From: Artemisia argyi
Lineage: Eukaryota > Streptophyta > Magnoliopsida > Asterales > Asteraceae
DNA length: 64,000 nt
Reading direction: 5' to 3'
NCBI GenBank assembly: GCA_030686995.1
Contig: CM060686.1
Span: 76,955,757-77,019,756 of the forward strand
How positions within the stretch are numbered: the stretch's first letter is position 1; every line of letters starts with the position of its first letter. The position numbers and the translations under genes are program-made. Shown in pieces: positions 21,195 to 33,339 of this stretch. The notes beneath the pieces are model-generated. The model did not search any database. It was given only the letters and a program-made list of their open reading frames with translations, and was not told the origin of the DNA.

Positions 21195-22628
21195 TCAAAT
21201 CATAGACCTGTATAATGTGACATCAACATCTTCTCCTTCTTCATCTTTTCCCAAAGGTTTGTTAGTATCCACTGGTGTAGATGTAGGTCTGACAGTTGTG
21301 AAATTGAATCTCTTAAGAATATCTGCAACATACTTATCTTGACAAATATATATTCCACTGCTTGACTGTTGCACTTGAAGTCCTAGGAAGAATGTTAATT
21401 CTCCCATTGAACTCATCTGAAACTCTTTCTGCTTAAGATCTTCAAATTCCTTCAACATAGATTGCTTAGTGGCACCAAAAATAATATCATCTACATACAC
21501 TTGGACAAGCATGATATCCTTCTTATCTCTCTTGATAAACAAAGTCTTGTCAATAGCTCCTCTCCTATAACCATGTTGTAATAGAAAGTTGGAAAGTCTT
21601 TCATACCAGGATCTTTGAGCTTGATGAAGGCCATACAGAGCCTTGATAACCTTGTAGACTTTGTTTGGGTGTGCAGGATCTACAAAACCAGGAGGTTGTT
21701 TGACATAAACTTCTTCTGTAATTTTGCCATATAGAAAAGCACTTTTAACATCCATTTGGTATACAGGAAATCCCATATAAGATGCAAAAGCCAAAAATAG
21801 CCTTATGGCGTCAAGCCTTGCCACAGGAGCAAAGACTTCATCATAGTCAACTCCTTCTTCCTGCCTATATCCTTGAGCCACTAACCTTGCCTTATTCTTG
21901 ATAACATTCCCTCTTTCATCTCTTTTTACCCTAAAGACCCATTTTGTTCCAATCAGTCTCTTACCATCAGGTAAATCACATAATACCCATACTTCTTGAA
22001 GTTTAAACTGTAACAGTTCTTCTTGCATAGCTTCCACCCAACTCTCCTTGCTTAATGCTTGTTTGATATTCTTTGGCTCTTCTTGAGATAGAAAATAAGC
22101 AAATAAACACAACTTCTGATCCTTGTGATTCACCCTGTTCTGGTTGTAGATAAAACTAAGTAAAGAAGTATGTTGTTGAGACATATTCTTAGCCTTAGTC
22201 CTTGTGAGCACTCCTGAAGCTGAGGGTCCAATTATGTTGGTAACAGGATGAGTTTTGTGAATTCTGAAAGTAGGAGTTGGTGAGACTGCAAGATTATCTT
22301 CCAAATTAGTTAAATCGGGATCTTCATTAGAATCTGAGAAAATGCCTTCTTGATCCAATTCATCATCAATGTCTTCTAAGGTAATCTTGTTTGGATCATT
22401 CAAATCATCAGTATCTTCTAAGTCAGGCATATTAGAATCATTCACAGCATCAGTATTTATCCAATTTGAAGTATCTAAAGGTTGAAAAGTACTTTCAAAT
22501 GGATTAGTAGCACTTTGGGGTAAAGTACTGTCAGTGCCTTTAGCCTTCTTCTTTTCTGCTTCATAAGCTCTCCTTTGTTCATCTTCATAAGACTTAGCCA
22601 TTGTTTCTTGAAAAAGCATCCTACTCAT
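21195..22628 (-). CDS. C2 pol, reverse transcriptase segment (477 codons)
   Basis: The first Met is at 22628, but the same frame is open upstream to about 22837, where a one-base shift separates it from the integrase C-terminus. RT motifs: [64 protein letters not shown] and the catalytic [11 protein letters not shown] (near 21490). The linker before RT is acidic and Ser/Thr-rich and contains several AGTACT words that translate as Ser-Thr. RT makes cDNA in the particle. Confidence 0.92.
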   Translation of the reverse strand: MSRMLFQETMAKSYEDEQRRAYEAEKKKAKGTDSTLPQSATNPFESTFQPLDTSNWINTDAVNDSNMPDLEDTDDLNDPNKITLEDIDDELDQEGIFSDSNEDPDLTNLEDNLAVSPTPTFRIHKTHPVTNIIGPSASGVLTRTKAKNMSQQHTSLLSFIYNQNRVNHKDQKLCLFAYFLSQEEPKNIKQALSKESWVEAMQEELLQFKLQEVWVLCDLPDGKRLIGTKWVFRVKRDERGNVIKNKARLVAQGYRQEEGVDYDEVFAPVARLDAIRLFLAFASYMGFPVYQMDVKSAFLYGKITEEVYVKQPPGFVDPAHPNKVYKVIKALYGLHQAQRSWYERLSNFLLQHGYRRGAIDKTLFIKRDKKDIMLVQVYVDDIIFGATKQSMLKEFEDLKQKEFQMSSMGELTFFLGLQVQQSSSGIYICQDKYVADILKRFNFTTVRPTSTPVDTNKPLGKDEEGEDVDVTLYRSMI

Positions 22629-22777
22629 TTCATCTTGAATGGCTTGATCTTCATCAGATACTGGTATCTGTGGTGAAACAGTACTTTGAGGATCAACAGT
22701 ACTGTTAGGTTCAGCAGTACCTTGAGGCTCAGAAATACTCTTCTTCTCATCATTATTATTTGGCTCATCTTCAGATC

Positions 22778-24244
22778 TTAAATTAACATCATGAACAATG
22801 TACTGTGCTTCTTCTTTAGTAGGAACAACTTATTTTCTTCCCTTACAGGTACATAATTCATAGATGAAGACATTAAATCAAGATCAAATATCCAATCAGG
22901 ACCTTTACCTTTAGAATTTTCTTGTTCTTCTAGAAAATCAACATGAAGACATTCTTGAACCTTTTTGGTAGTTCTGTTGTACACTCTAAATCCTTTGCTA
23001 TTGGTACAATATCCCAATAAATATCCTTCATCTGACTTCCCATCAAATTTGCCCAAATTATCAGCAGTGTTTAAAATGGTTAGGGGACATCCAAAAGGTT
23101 TCATAAACTTGATACTAGGCTTCTTTCCCATGAGTAACTCATAAGGTGTCTTCATTTGAGGTTTTGTCACTGATACTCTGTTTAACACATAACAAGCAGC
23201 ACTTACAGCCTCAGCCTAGAATGGAACAGGTAATTGAGAGTCTGCAAGCATTGTCCTTGTTGCTTCTATAAGAGTTCTATTCTTTCTTTCTGCATCTCCA
23301 TTTTGTTGAGGAGTTCTAGCAATACTGAACTCTCTTTTAATTCCTTTCTTGGCACAAAAGTCATCCATTAGCTGATTCTTGAACTCAGTCCCATTATCAC
23401 ATCTAATGCCTCTTACCTTGAGTCTTAACTGATTTTCAAGTGCTATTATAAGATCATGAATAGCATCAAAAGTTTCATCTTTGAAGCATAAGAAAAAGAT
23501 CCAACTAAATCTGCTACAGTCATCTGTTACAACCAAGCAGTACTTCTTCTTGTTGAGACTAGCAACTGAAACAGGTCCAAACAGATCCATGTGCAGCAAT
23601 TCCAAAGGCTCTCTAATGGTTTTCTCATCAATCTTCTTACAGGAAGCCTTGTGCTGTTTACCCTTCTTGCAAGCAAGACATGAGTGATCATTCTTGAATG
23701 TTTTAGAAGGTAAACCTCTAACTAAATTTCCTTTGACTAGTTTATTGATGTTCTTGAAATTCAAATGCCCCAATCTTCTGTGCCATTGATGTGCTTCTTC
23801 CATTGTTGCTCTTGCAATCAAGCATGTTGCTCTTTCAGCAGAATTGACATTCTTTAAATCTATGCTATACACATCATTAGTTCTTGGTGCTCTCAGCATC
23901 ACCAAGTTTCTATCTTCTAACTTAAAATCAGGAGAAAGTATGAGACATTCTGTGTCAAAGAATAACACAGGGTACTTCTTATCACAAATCTGAGAGACTG
24001 ACAAAAGATTGAATTTGAGCTCCTTCACATATCTAACATCCTCAAAATCAATGTTTCCTGAATTGATTGTTCCTTTGCCAATTATTCTTTCTCCATCAGG
24101 ATCATTCCCAAATGCAACTTTTCCTCCAAAATAAGCTTTAAAATCTGACAAGAGCTCCTTTTCTCCTATTATACTTCCAGAGCAACCACTATCTACAATA
24201 AGATGATCTTTAAGCTCCTCTGCTGGGTTGCCCTGCATACACAT
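22778..24244 (-). pseudogene. C2 pol, protease and integrase segment
   Basis: Protease: HLIVDSGCSGSIIGEKE holds the catalytic DSGC, with an unusual continuation where many copia proteases read RHMTG. GAG-pre-integrase: HQWHRRLGHLNFKNINKL and CLACKKGKQHKAS. Integrase core: LLHMDLFGPVSV, IRCDNGTEFKN and QNGDAERKNRT give D, D and E. One TAG at 23216-23218 interrupts the conserved stretch before AEAVSAACYVLNRVS. The frame then continues (PYELLMGKKPSIKFMKPFGCP) to a frameshift near 22838. The upstream boundary with gag is also out of frame near 24245-24253. Confidence 0.88.
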
Positions 24245-24252
24245 GAAAAAGG

Positions 24253-26091
24253 TTAGTTAATTTTAGGAACCCAAGCCATTACTGACTTGTGTTCCCCTTG
24301 TGGAGTGACATACTCAAATTCTTTGAGTATGTAATCACCACTGTCTTTGAAAACATGATCAAGAATTAAGGTTTTTGTTTCCAAAACTGTTGGTTTATCA
24401 TGATCAATTCTCCCTTTTTCACCATTAACCTCTGAAAGTACTGGTTCTTCCCTAGCAGTACTTTCTTTCTTAACCAATTTAGTTGTAACTTTTGGAGTTG
24501 GGTTCTATGTTCTAGCATCGTTTCTTGTGTTGTAAGGCCTTCAAGGTTTGTAGTAGTTGAATCTCCTAGGTCTTACACTTGAATGTTTGCTAGAAGCATC
24601 TTAGTTAGGGAACTTTCTATCAGTACTTTGTGAAGGTACTGAGGGTTTGGAGTATGATCTTTTCTGTTGAGGGTACCTATAGTTTTTTGAGAAATTACTA
24701 TGGTTAACCCTATTTGTGTAATTCCAAACTGGTTTGTTGTCCCATGACTTATTCTCCCTATGACTTGGTTGTGCAGTTCTGGTCTTCGGATATTTGCTTA
24801 AGTATTCTGAATGATAGTCGCAGTCTTTAATCAAATGATGAGGACTATAACATACATAACAGACTTTTGGACCAAAATCCCCAAATCCTTTTCCATAAGG
24901 TTTTCTAAAATTAGCAGTATTTTGAAAGTATTTTCTTGGAGGTACTGCTGAGTGATCAGCAGTACTTTGAAAAGTGTTTGAAGGTACTGCTTGTTTTGAA
25001 AACTTTTTCTCATCAACCTTAGGTGTTTCAACAGATTTTTCTAAAGTTTCAGGATTAGATTGACTTTTAAGCTTTTTCCTAAACTCTAGATTATCTACCC
25101 CATAACAAGAAACATCTTTTCTAGGTGGTTGAAAGCTACCTGGGGGATTAGGAACTGCATTATATCCCTTGTCTTTCTTAAATTCAGGAGGTGTTGGACT
25201 AGGGTATTCCTCATCACTAGAAGTGTTTTCATCTAAACTTATGAACTCTTCATCACTAGTGGAGGTATCTACTGTAAGATTTAGTTCCTTACCCTTAAAT
25301 GGAATGCCTTCATTGCTATCATTATCATAACCTAGGCCAGTTTTAATGTTTGATGTTCTTTGCTTTTCAACAAATTGAACATGTGACAGACCTGATTCAT
25401 TCCAAACAGCAAGTTTTTCTAATAACTTATCTCTCTCAGCAGTTACTTTTTCTAGTTCAGACACCTTACATCCTAGTTTCCATTCACTCAACTTAACTAG
25501 GTATTCCTGTTGCTTATATGTTTCAGCCCACGCTACTTCATTATTTTCATGTGTAATTATTTTGGCCTCCATTGACTCTAAAGTCAATTGATAGCCAGTT
25601 ATCTCAGCCCTAGCCCTTTGAAATTTATCTCTTTCAGCTACATATTCACTAAGTAACTTTTGATACATATCATTGCACTTAGAGCATACCTCAGAGCTAG
25701 TGGATGAACTTGGTGAAGTAGCTACCATAGCAAGCTGAACAGGTGCTTCTTCAAACTCCATGCTCCAATCAAAGCTTCCTAGACCATCTCTTGACTCCAA
25801 AGCAGCATATCCAGGATCTTCATCAAATGCTGTGCTCCAGTCTTCCAATGCAACCATTGAATAGGTTACAGGTTCATCATCAAACTCATTGGACCAATCA
25901 ATCTCTGACAGATTCTCTTGAGCAACCAAAGCTTTTGGTTTTGGTTCAGTAATTGGAATCTCTTTTCTTTCAGGCTTGGGTGGTTCACTCATCTTGTTTG
26001 CTTGATACTTTGTAAATTTGCATTCCCTTGCAAAGTGACCAGTCCTTAGACAGTTGAAGCACTCAATCTTGGACTTATCAAATGTTATTCC
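24253..26091 (-). pseudogene. C2 gag, C-terminal part with two zinc knuckles
   Basis: Continues the gag frame after TAG at 26092. The first knuckle CFNCLRTGHFAREC lies right after that stop (about 26020-26065), before the Met at 25992. A coiled-coil region and a second knuckle CYVCYSPHHLIKDC (CX2CX4HX4C, near 24850) follow. Between them are Ser/Thr/Pro-rich stretches with many AGTACT words. Stops at 24601-24603 and two more before 24478 break the frame; it reopens at 24477-24253. This long coiled Gag is usual in Sireviruses. Confidence 0.85.
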
Positions 26092-27105
26092 CTATTTAGC
26101 TCTGAAATTGATGCCTTTTCCAGTCTTATTCACATACTTCTTGATCCTTGCAGTGAGCTTGGCAACTTGCCATCTGATATCAATTTCTTCCAAAGCATCA
26201 TCATCTATTTGCAATACATCCTCTTGATTGGTTACAGGTAGAGATGCTTGTTGAGCAAAGAATGAACATAGAACTTCATCTGAGGTGGGGGTAATTGATT
26301 GTGATGAAGTGGTAGTGACCATTGTTGTACATGGAACTTGTGTTTCAGCTACAGTACTTTGGACAGGATAAGCAGTACCTTTGTTGGAAGTACTGCTTCT
26401 GTTTTCAGAAGAGACAAAAGCAATATTTTGAGGTTTCTGATGTGTGCTTGAACCTGTAGTACCATTCATCTCATGCTCATACACCTTCAGATTGTTGTAG
26501 AGATCATCAAAGTCCATTGTATCCAGCCCTGGTTGTCCTCTGATCATAGTAGCAACTACATGCCATGTTGATGGCAAACTTCTCAAGAACTTCAAATTAG
26601 CATCTTCAACTGATGCCTCAACATCATATAGTTCTAGCATACTCAAAAGATTTTGGAATCTTTCATAAGCAGAATCAAGACCTTCTCTTTCACCAACAGT
26701 GAAAGTTTCAAATTGTTGCTTCAGCAAATTCCTGTGCATCTTCTTGGAAGCATCATTACCTCCAAACTTCTTCTTAATTGCAGCCCATAGTTGTTTGGCG
26801 TCCTTGGCATCATGAAACTTTAATAAGTGACCATCAGGAATAGCAGAGAGCAGTATGTTGAGAGCTTTGTCTTGATTTATTTTAGTAGCAGCTGGTATGG
26901 TTGGTTTAGGTGGTGTTGGTTGTCCAGGAATCTCCACTGGTTCTTCAAGTTGCATGTTACCATTGACAATCACATCCCATAGTGCATGGTCTGTGATGGC
27001 AATGTACTGCCTCATCTTCATGGCCCATAAGTCATATTCTCCCTTCTTAACAATTAGAATTCTAACAGCAGTGATTGATGGAGCAGGTGCAGCCTCTGTC
27101 GACAT
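26092..27105 (-). CDS. C2 gag, N-terminal part (337 codons)
   Basis: Starts MSTEAAPAPS 66 bases downstream of the primer site. It contains the copia gag block (UBN2-like) with KKGEYDLWAMKMRQYI, ALWDVIVNG, LWAAIKKKFGGND, MHRNLLKQQFETF and FLRSLPSTWHVVATMIRG. The frame is stopped by TAG at 26092-26094 but continues in frame into the knuckle. Gag forms the particle and binds the RNA. Confidence 0.9.
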   Translation of the reverse strand: MSTEAAPAPSITAVRILIVKKGEYDLWAMKMRQYIAITDHALWDVIVNGNMQLEEPVEIPGQPTPPKPTIPAATKINQDKALNILLSAIPDGHLLKFHDAKDAKQLWAAIKKKFGGNDASKKMHRNLLKQQFETFTVGEREGLDSAYERFQNLLSMLELYDVEASVEDANLKFLRSLPSTWHVVATMIRGQPGLDTMDFDDLYNNLKVYEHEMNGTTGSSTHQKPQNIAFVSSENRSSTSNKGTAYPVQSTVAETQVPCTTMVTTTSSQSITPTSDEVLCSFFAQQASLPVTNQEDVLQIDDDALEEIDIRWQVAKLTARIKKYVNKTGKGINFRAK

Positions 27106-27170
27106 CTTGAAGGGTTTGTAGTAAAATCGGTTTAAAGGTTTTTCTTCTTAATCAGAGTTTCCAACACAAG

Positions 27171-27181
27171 CTCTGATACCA
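27171..27181 (-). other. C2 primer-binding site
   Basis: On the minus strand TGGTATCAGAG lies two bases after the 5' LTR end and matches the initiator Met tRNA site used by most plant copia elements. Confidence 0.9.
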
Positions 27182-27183
27182 CT

Positions 27184-27712
27184 TGTTGGATCGAATGTAC
27201 TCTGATCAAACTACTTTGTAGCTTGTAAAGGTTTAATAATATTAAGTAAACTTAACACTATTAATATTGAAACACTATTTAACCTTGTAAAGTATGCGGA
27301 ATCTACTTAAAACAAAGCTTAAGAAGAACTTTTATATTAACCAAACTTTGAACCTGCTTTGTTACACAGATTCACTAACAATCCCTAACTAATATCAACT
27401 TTGAACAACTCTAAAACATATATCGACTAATACCTCTTAAGGCTCTTTATATAGATAACCTTAAGTCGGTTTACAACATATAACTTGAACGATAAGTCAT
27501 TATCCCTAACTAATTCTAGAATATTCATTCAATATTACACATTAATCCTTTAACTAATATTGCACATAAGTCCTTGTTTCCTTCGAAGTACTTTGAACAT
27601 TCTTCAGTAAACAGCAATACTTTGACTTTTATCTTCAGCAGTACTTTGACTTTCTTCTTCATGCAGCAGTACTTTGACATACAGAAGTACCTTAATCTTT
27701 TATATCCCAACA
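27184..27712 (-). repeat. C2 5' LTR
   Basis: 529 bp, paired with 15073-15601. The TSD TTTGT follows at 27713-27717. Confidence 0.95.
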
Positions 27713-27717
27713 TTTGT

Positions 27718-27914
27718 TTTATGTGGAGAGCCCGGGGCTATCCTATTTTATCCAGATCAAGTCATGAGAAACTTTTTCGTTTGTTACATTTTCCTTGGAG
27801 AAACTATTCTGAGCAAGTTAATCACTTCCTTTTCATTTCATGAATTGGTACGTTTCCGTTTGATCTCTTCATTTCAATTTCGCGGATGAAATTTTCTTTT
27901 TAGGAGGGAAGAGT
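27718..27914 (+). other. G1 internal tail and polypurine tract
   Basis: G1 resumes after the C2 TSD. The last bases TTAGGAGGGAAGAG (about 27900-27913) form a purine tract directly before the 3' LTR start TGTAAAACCC. No protein is recognised, although the fragment FPWRNYSEQ could be the end of integrase. Confidence 0.65.
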
Positions 27915-28311
27915 TGTAAAACCCTAAATTTTAAATACCTAATCATACGTTTAATTTGAAATTTTCCTAATTTATGTATACGATTAATTATAAAACCGAA
28001 AGTAACTAAATGAATAAACCGTAAATCCAAATAATTAAAACTAGGCTTCACAATGAAATTTTTGAACATAAATGGGAATCCAAAAAAAAAATAAATAAAT
28101 AAAATAAATAAAATAAAAAAACTAGTAACCTAAAATAAAATCCGATGAACCATTTACGCTTCACAAATAATTGTTTTGGGCCGTTGCTCTTTTGATACGC
28201 AACTAATAACAACCCAAGAACACACAAACTTGAGCCCATGTTCCCTCGGCCCTTTTGGCCCAATTCGAATCCACCTATCCATAATAGGGGCCGGTGTATT
28301 TTCTTCCCACC

Positions 28312-28343
<32 letters not shown>

Positions 28344-29641
28344 ACGCTACATCAAAAAGAAGAAACCCTAAAATCCTATAGGCGGCTGCTTGTTTCTTCT
28401 CTCAATTGTTCCGACTTCAAGAAGGGTTAAGGAGGCTTGAATTGGGGTCTGTTTGGTGGTGTTTCTGATTGTGGGTTCAGCTGGTACAAAAAGGGTTTGG
28501 GTTTGCTTCGACTTTGGCCTTGGCTTTGGAGTTTGTCTCGATTTTAACCTCCTCTTTCTAAACGATTTGTCACAAAAGGTTATTTTATCTACCTTGTTCT
28601 ATTCCTCTTGTTTTTTTACCTCTTTTACACGTTTATTTTCATGGTTATGATGGCTAGATAAGTCGGCTACAAGGTTACAAAGATATACGAAAAGAAACAT
28701 CACATGAAATCATGATTTTCTCACATGAATTAATGAAATTTAGATTAGGGTTTTTTTAATAGAATCTTGTTGGGTGATCATGTGAGATGATGGAAACATA
28801 TTAAAATACAGCTCATGTGTCATATGAAGGTCTCGGGTGCGTTGGTGTGACTAAAAACGTTATATGATGGCTTAAATGAATTTTGAAGTTAAGACAGATT
28901 GTATACCTGAATTTGTGAACGACATATGTCATAATATATAATGGTTTGATTCGGTTTCTTTTCATGAAAACTTATTTTTATGTCTTACTTAAGTTCTTAA
29001 ATTGGTTTGGAGTGATTTGAAGTTGGTATGGTCGTATTTTTTATTTTTATGGGATTTAGTGTCAAAGCTGAGTAATCGGGTTTGAAAATCAGTATCAGCT
29101 TTTGATTTTTCATTTTCAAACTACAAGTAGTTAAGGTCTCTCCTTTTACAAGGTTAATATTTTGGTTATTTGGGACTTCCTAGAATTTTTGTGGATTTTT
29201 CTGAGAGGTCTGGGTATGTCTATTAAATGCAAACTTTCAGGGTGTTTCTGAAGTTAACTTTCTGGGCATGTTTTGGGAAACGATTTTTGAAATGGGTTTC
29301 CACTTGGTAATAAATTCTGAGAAAATTCAAGTAGACTCTTAAGACATATGGGCTTCTGTGGAAATTTTGTTGAATTTTATTTTGGTCTTATGATACGTTT
29401 CAAGAATTCATATATCGTACTTAATTTTGTCATAAATCCAGTAAATAAGTATATATGTGTTGCATAAGTATGATTTTGTGTCATGGTGGTGTTTGGTGCT
29501 CTCGTTCATGAGTCCTATGTCGGGTGTGTACTTTGAGGAGTGTTTTGTACTTGTGAATCTAGAGGGTGTGTTTGGTAATTATATAAACCATAAGGATTAA
29601 TGCGTAATTAATGAGACTACAAGGTTATATTTGTAAAATAT
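27915..29641 (+). repeat. G1 3' LTR, first part
   Basis: Starts TGTAAAACCC after the purine tract and is cut by C3. It continues at 50586. It holds an A/T-rich repeat (28082-28126), a 30-A tract (28313-28342) and AT-rich sequence without a gene. Total LTR length after removing C3 is about 3.36 kb. This part has no counterpart in the window because the 5' LTR is truncated. Confidence 0.8.
28313..28342 (+). repeat. Poly(A) tract, 30 A
   Basis: Uninterrupted homopolymer inside the G1 3' LTR. It is the cause of the poly-Phe ORF on the minus strand, which is not a gene. Confidence 0.95.
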
Positions 29642-32031
29642 TGTAGAACCGTAGAGGGGGTGAATACAGTTTCTTTAGCTTTTTAGATGTTTAAAAAACT
29701 TTAAGCCAAAGTGAACACCAAGTGGTTGTATAATAATCCAACAACCACTAACACAACCAAAGTATATAAAGCAAGTAAAAGACACCACGATATATACTGG
29801 TTCGGGATGGGGGGTTTATACCATCCGTACGTCCAGTTGCGAATCCGCGACTCCGATACTATTCACTAGTATAATCCTTTCGGTGGACTACAAACCATTA
29901 CAATTCACTCCACCGATATTCACCAATATCGATGCTCACAAAGAAGGAGTTACTCCCCAACGGTATTCCGCCCTCGGAAACCACCCAAAAGAATCTTGCA
30001 ATTCGACTTCACCTAAGGATCACAAAGATCACTACCAAGACTTCCCACCGGAAGTATCAAACCCCAACTAGATCCCCAATGATCTAGGCTTGGTCACCAA
30101 GGCACAAGACTTCCCTTACAAACAATTGAATGAATGAATATATGTTTGTTCAACCAAGCCCTAACCTAACCTAGAGACTCGATTGTAATAGAAAGGGTAT
30201 AAGGAAGAAGACCCTCGACACAATCACAAGAGTGGATTAGGTTCTTGTGATTCTTCCCTTGCAAAGAGATGTGTTCTTTCAAAGATGTTAATGTGAAAAC
30301 CAAGAACATAAGATTAGAGGTAGAGATAGAGATAGAGATTTGAGAGTGTTTAGAAAGAAAGAATCTAGAGAGAAAGAATAATCGCAAGGGGTGAGGAATA
30401 CAAGAGGCAAGGGTGGTATTTATAGGCCAAGAACCCAAACTTGGGAATTTTTACCGGGGCCGGCGCATTACCCGCGCATCAGCGCGCCAGGCTTCTGTAA
30501 ACTTTCCCAAGTGTTGGGTGTTTGGATCTTATAAATACCTATCCTTGCTAAACCCCCAATTGTACTTCACGCTAAACCTTAACATTAATCATTCTAAGGT
30601 TTACCAACTCAAATAGCCAATTTGAAAATCATTTGTGAAGTGTTTAAAAAAAACAAATTACCAAGGGTATAATGTGTAGATAAGGTAATTTGGAAGGGGT
30701 GGAAGTGTTATTCCTCACATGGCATAGAAAAAAGAGAAAGAATATGCCAAGGTATATTCCATTGCTTGGGGGGAAGAATGAGATGGAGGGTTGAGATGAA
30801 ATGGTTTGAATTGGATGGTGGAGATCAAAGGGAGCCTCCCTTGGTTTTCAAATTATTTGACATGTGGGATAAATGAAGGGTTGAGATGTGTTTATTTGAA
30901 ATGAATGGTTGAGATGTAGAAAATTGGGTTAATGAGGGATATTCCAAAAGAATATGATTTGCTTGGGGGGAAAGGAGAAATCAATGGTTGAGATGGTTTT
31001 GGTTTGAAATAGATGGTGAAGATCAAACACATGTGATGGAATGGAGAGGAGGAAAGAATATGCTAGTGGAATATTCCAAATCATGGGGGGAGAAATATGA
31101 TGAATGTTTGAAATGGTTTTGGTTTGAAATAGATGGCTTGGATTAGATGGAGCCTCATTAGAAATTCAAATAATTCCCATGTGTTGAAAATGGAAGGTTG
31201 GGATGTGTTGTAAGAGAATGGATGGTTGAGATGTAGTGTATAAGGGAATATATAAGAGTGTAAGAGATTGTGTAAGAGAATACATGATTTGGATATGATT
31301 GGATATGGTTGGATTATCATTAAGAAGAAAAGGTTTAGAAAATTAAGATTATCAGTTGAGAAAATCATAAGTTACTTATAAGTTCAAGTAACACAACGTC
31401 GAGAATTCATAGGTTCATATCTCGTGACTTTCCACGACTCGACGTTCTAAACTAATACCTTGGTTCAAACAAGTTAAGTGCTTTGCCTTGATGTAAAGCA
31501 TAACCCAAGTGGGAAAGGACGCTTTTACGCAAAGAGACATTTGACTTAGTTTGACCAATAAGGGAGTAAACCCGTTACGTAATTAGATAGGACGTAAGCA
31601 CGGGATATGAGCATATGGATGCTTCAACACGATGTTACGTGAAATATACAAGCTCCCTAAGTTTAGAAAAGCCTTGGCTAGAGGCGATAATTAGAAAGCA
31701 TGAGTTGGCATTTTCCCGTAAATGGGTGTTTTAAAAGTAGGATCTCTCAAGTCTCAAAACTCGTTTCGAGTGTTCTCAATTAAGCACATAACATATTCAT
31801 ATCTGTATTGAAAGATCCACATTTGTTGGGTAAGGGGAAAGCCGACTTTCAAAATTCAACCGGAACCATACAGTGTCCTGGTGTGTCACCCGCGCATTGA
31901 CGCGCGGGCAGCGCGCCAGGAGCAGACATGGGCTCCGGCGATTTTGAGCTAACGTTTGTTATTTTATGTGTTTCTATGGTTTATTTGTCATCATTAAAAC
32001 AAGAAGAGATCTTGATCATGTTGCCTCAACA
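29642..32031 (-). repeat. C3 3' LTR
   Basis: 2390 bp. On the plus strand it starts TGTAGAACCG and ends GCCTCAACA. It matches 48165-50580 with scattered substitutions and small indels. Two GC-rich islands (30457-30495, 31886-31920) with GCGCGCCAGG stand out from AT-rich surroundings. ORFs inside it are not conserved as proteins. Confidence 0.93.
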
Positions 32032-32043
32032 ATCTCCCCCTCT
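32032..32043 (-). other. C3 polypurine tract
   Basis: The minus strand reads AGAGGGGGAGAT directly before the 3' LTR. Further GGGGGAG copies on the minus strand near 32200, 32303, 32323 and 32339 give the multiple purine tracts typical of Sireviruses. Confidence 0.85.
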
Positions 32044-32661
32044 TTGATGATGACAAATAAAAACCGAAAGCAAATAAAATTACAAAACTTAGCAAAGACA
32101 AAGCGCGCCTTTGGTGTAGCTTGCGTCTTGACCTTTGCCTTGTAATTTGGTGAAGCTTTTATCATTTCTTGAAATGGTCTTCACGCTCTTGCTTTCTTTC
32201 TCCCCCTTTTGTCGAATAAAAAAGGCGGGACTTCCAATCAAGCCAGGTTTCGAACTTGGGCCTGTGGGATAAATGAGCTAGCTTGTATGTGCACCCGAAT
32301 GTGCTCCCCCTTGAACATAGCTCCCCCTAGATCGTTTCTCCCCCTTGTTTCAAGGCGGGGATCCATGGGTCAAGAGACTCACCTTTGCGGTGGCCTAGCT
32401 ACACATAGAAATCACAACATGCAACAAACAAGAAATCCTCACATGTGAAAGTTCCAAAAATGGGTTAGGTTACCATTTGGAAACTTGCGACATGGGTTAG
32501 TCCACAATAATATGACAAGTTATATAAGTTCCAAAAGATTGCATTTCATTCCAAGCATACATGAACAAAATATGCTACACATTTTATTATACAAGAACTA
32601 TCCTAGTACTTTATCTAAAAGCACTATAGTAGTACTTGATGGCAACATAAAGGTGTGATGT
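32044..32661 (-). other. C3 3' untranslated region
   Basis: Non-coding stretch with repeated purine tracts on the minus strand. A tRNA-like GGTTTCGAACTTGGG at about 32247 was considered and rejected as a tRNA gene. Confidence 0.6.
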
Positions 32662-33083
32662 TTAGATTCCTAGGTTTGTGCCTAGGTTGAACTCTTCTTT
32701 CACCATCTTCCATTTACCTTTCACCTTATCATCTTCCAACTTCCTATTCATTTTGGACATAGTGGCAAGCAATTCCATGATTTCTTCATGGATGGATAAG
32801 AGCATCACCCTAAACTCAATCCTTGATTCTTTGAGAGCATTGACCATGTGTGCGGTGTTAAACAACAAATGGAGTACTCATCTTCACATAACCTTGGACT
32901 TAATGGTTCCTTAATTAAGTCCCATACTTTACTTTCCGCAAATGTCCTTAACTCACACTCAAACTTAATCCAATCATCACCTTCCTTTTTCATCATGTCC
33001 ATGAATGACCTTTTCAATCTCTTAGAGCTCTCCGGTTTTTGATTTCCTTGATTATTGTTAACGGACCCTTCCGAAAGAGACAT
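32662..33083 (-). pseudogene. C3 downstream ORF remnant
   Basis: Two overlapping frames, 33083-32805 and 32868-32662, read as one short protein with a frameshift near 32860: MSLSEGSVNNNQGN, a basic stretch (SSKRLKRSFMDMMKKEGDDW), then a coiled coil (EFRVMLLSIHEEIMELLATMSKMN). By position it is the end of an ORF after pol, as in other Sireviruses. Family not recognised. Confidence 0.4.
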
Positions 33084-33339
33084 GATTCCTATTGTGAGAG
33101 TTATTTTCTAAAGTATGGTGGAGGATGTTATGTGTTTTATGAAAAATCTTTGGAGATTTTAAAGAGGATGAAGATGTGAAAGGGGTTAATATCCAATGGT
33201 TAATACAAAAGGTTGTATGGTTATTTGTGACAAGTATGAGTTGGTGGATCATAATTAAAGACTTGTACTAAAGATTCTTCCACTATTTCCTATTTACCAT
33301 TTACATCCTCATCATCTTCTAGTGATCTCATTCCTAATC

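Larger units (their letters stand above)
15073..27712 (-). mobile_element. C2: Sirevirus-like Ty1/copia retrotransposon with extra ORFs, complete with TSD
   Basis: 529-bp LTRs at 15073-15601 and 27184-27712 begin TGTTGG and end CCAACA. The TSD TTTGT is perfect (15068-15072, 27713-27717). The LTRs differ at about eight positions by eye. Minus-strand order from the 5' LTR: primer site, gag with two zinc knuckles, protease, integrase, RT, RNase H, spacer, a 945-codon extra ORF, degenerate repeats, polypurine tract. Protease-integrase-RT order defines copia; a long element with an ORF after pol fits the SIRE lineage. Several nonsense codons and two frameshifts break gag-pol. Confidence 0.95.

Noticed and set aside
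24225..24262. Intron-like 3' end in C2 (minus strand TAACTAAC, then TGTATGCAG) between gag and protease
   Set aside because: The only in-frame GT upstream would give an intron of about 50 bases, too short for plants, and an intron in the genomic RNA strand would be lost on retrotransposition. A simple frameshift is more likely.
28154..28430. ORFs with poly-Phe or poly-Lys
   Set aside because: They are translations of the 30-A tract inside the G1 LTR and have no other protein signal.
32240..32300. tRNA-like segment with GGTTTCGAACTTGGG and, on the other strand, TAGCTCATTTATCC
   Set aside because: The A-box-like and B-box-like parts are too close together, no cloverleaf stems can be formed, and it lies in the C3 3' UTR.
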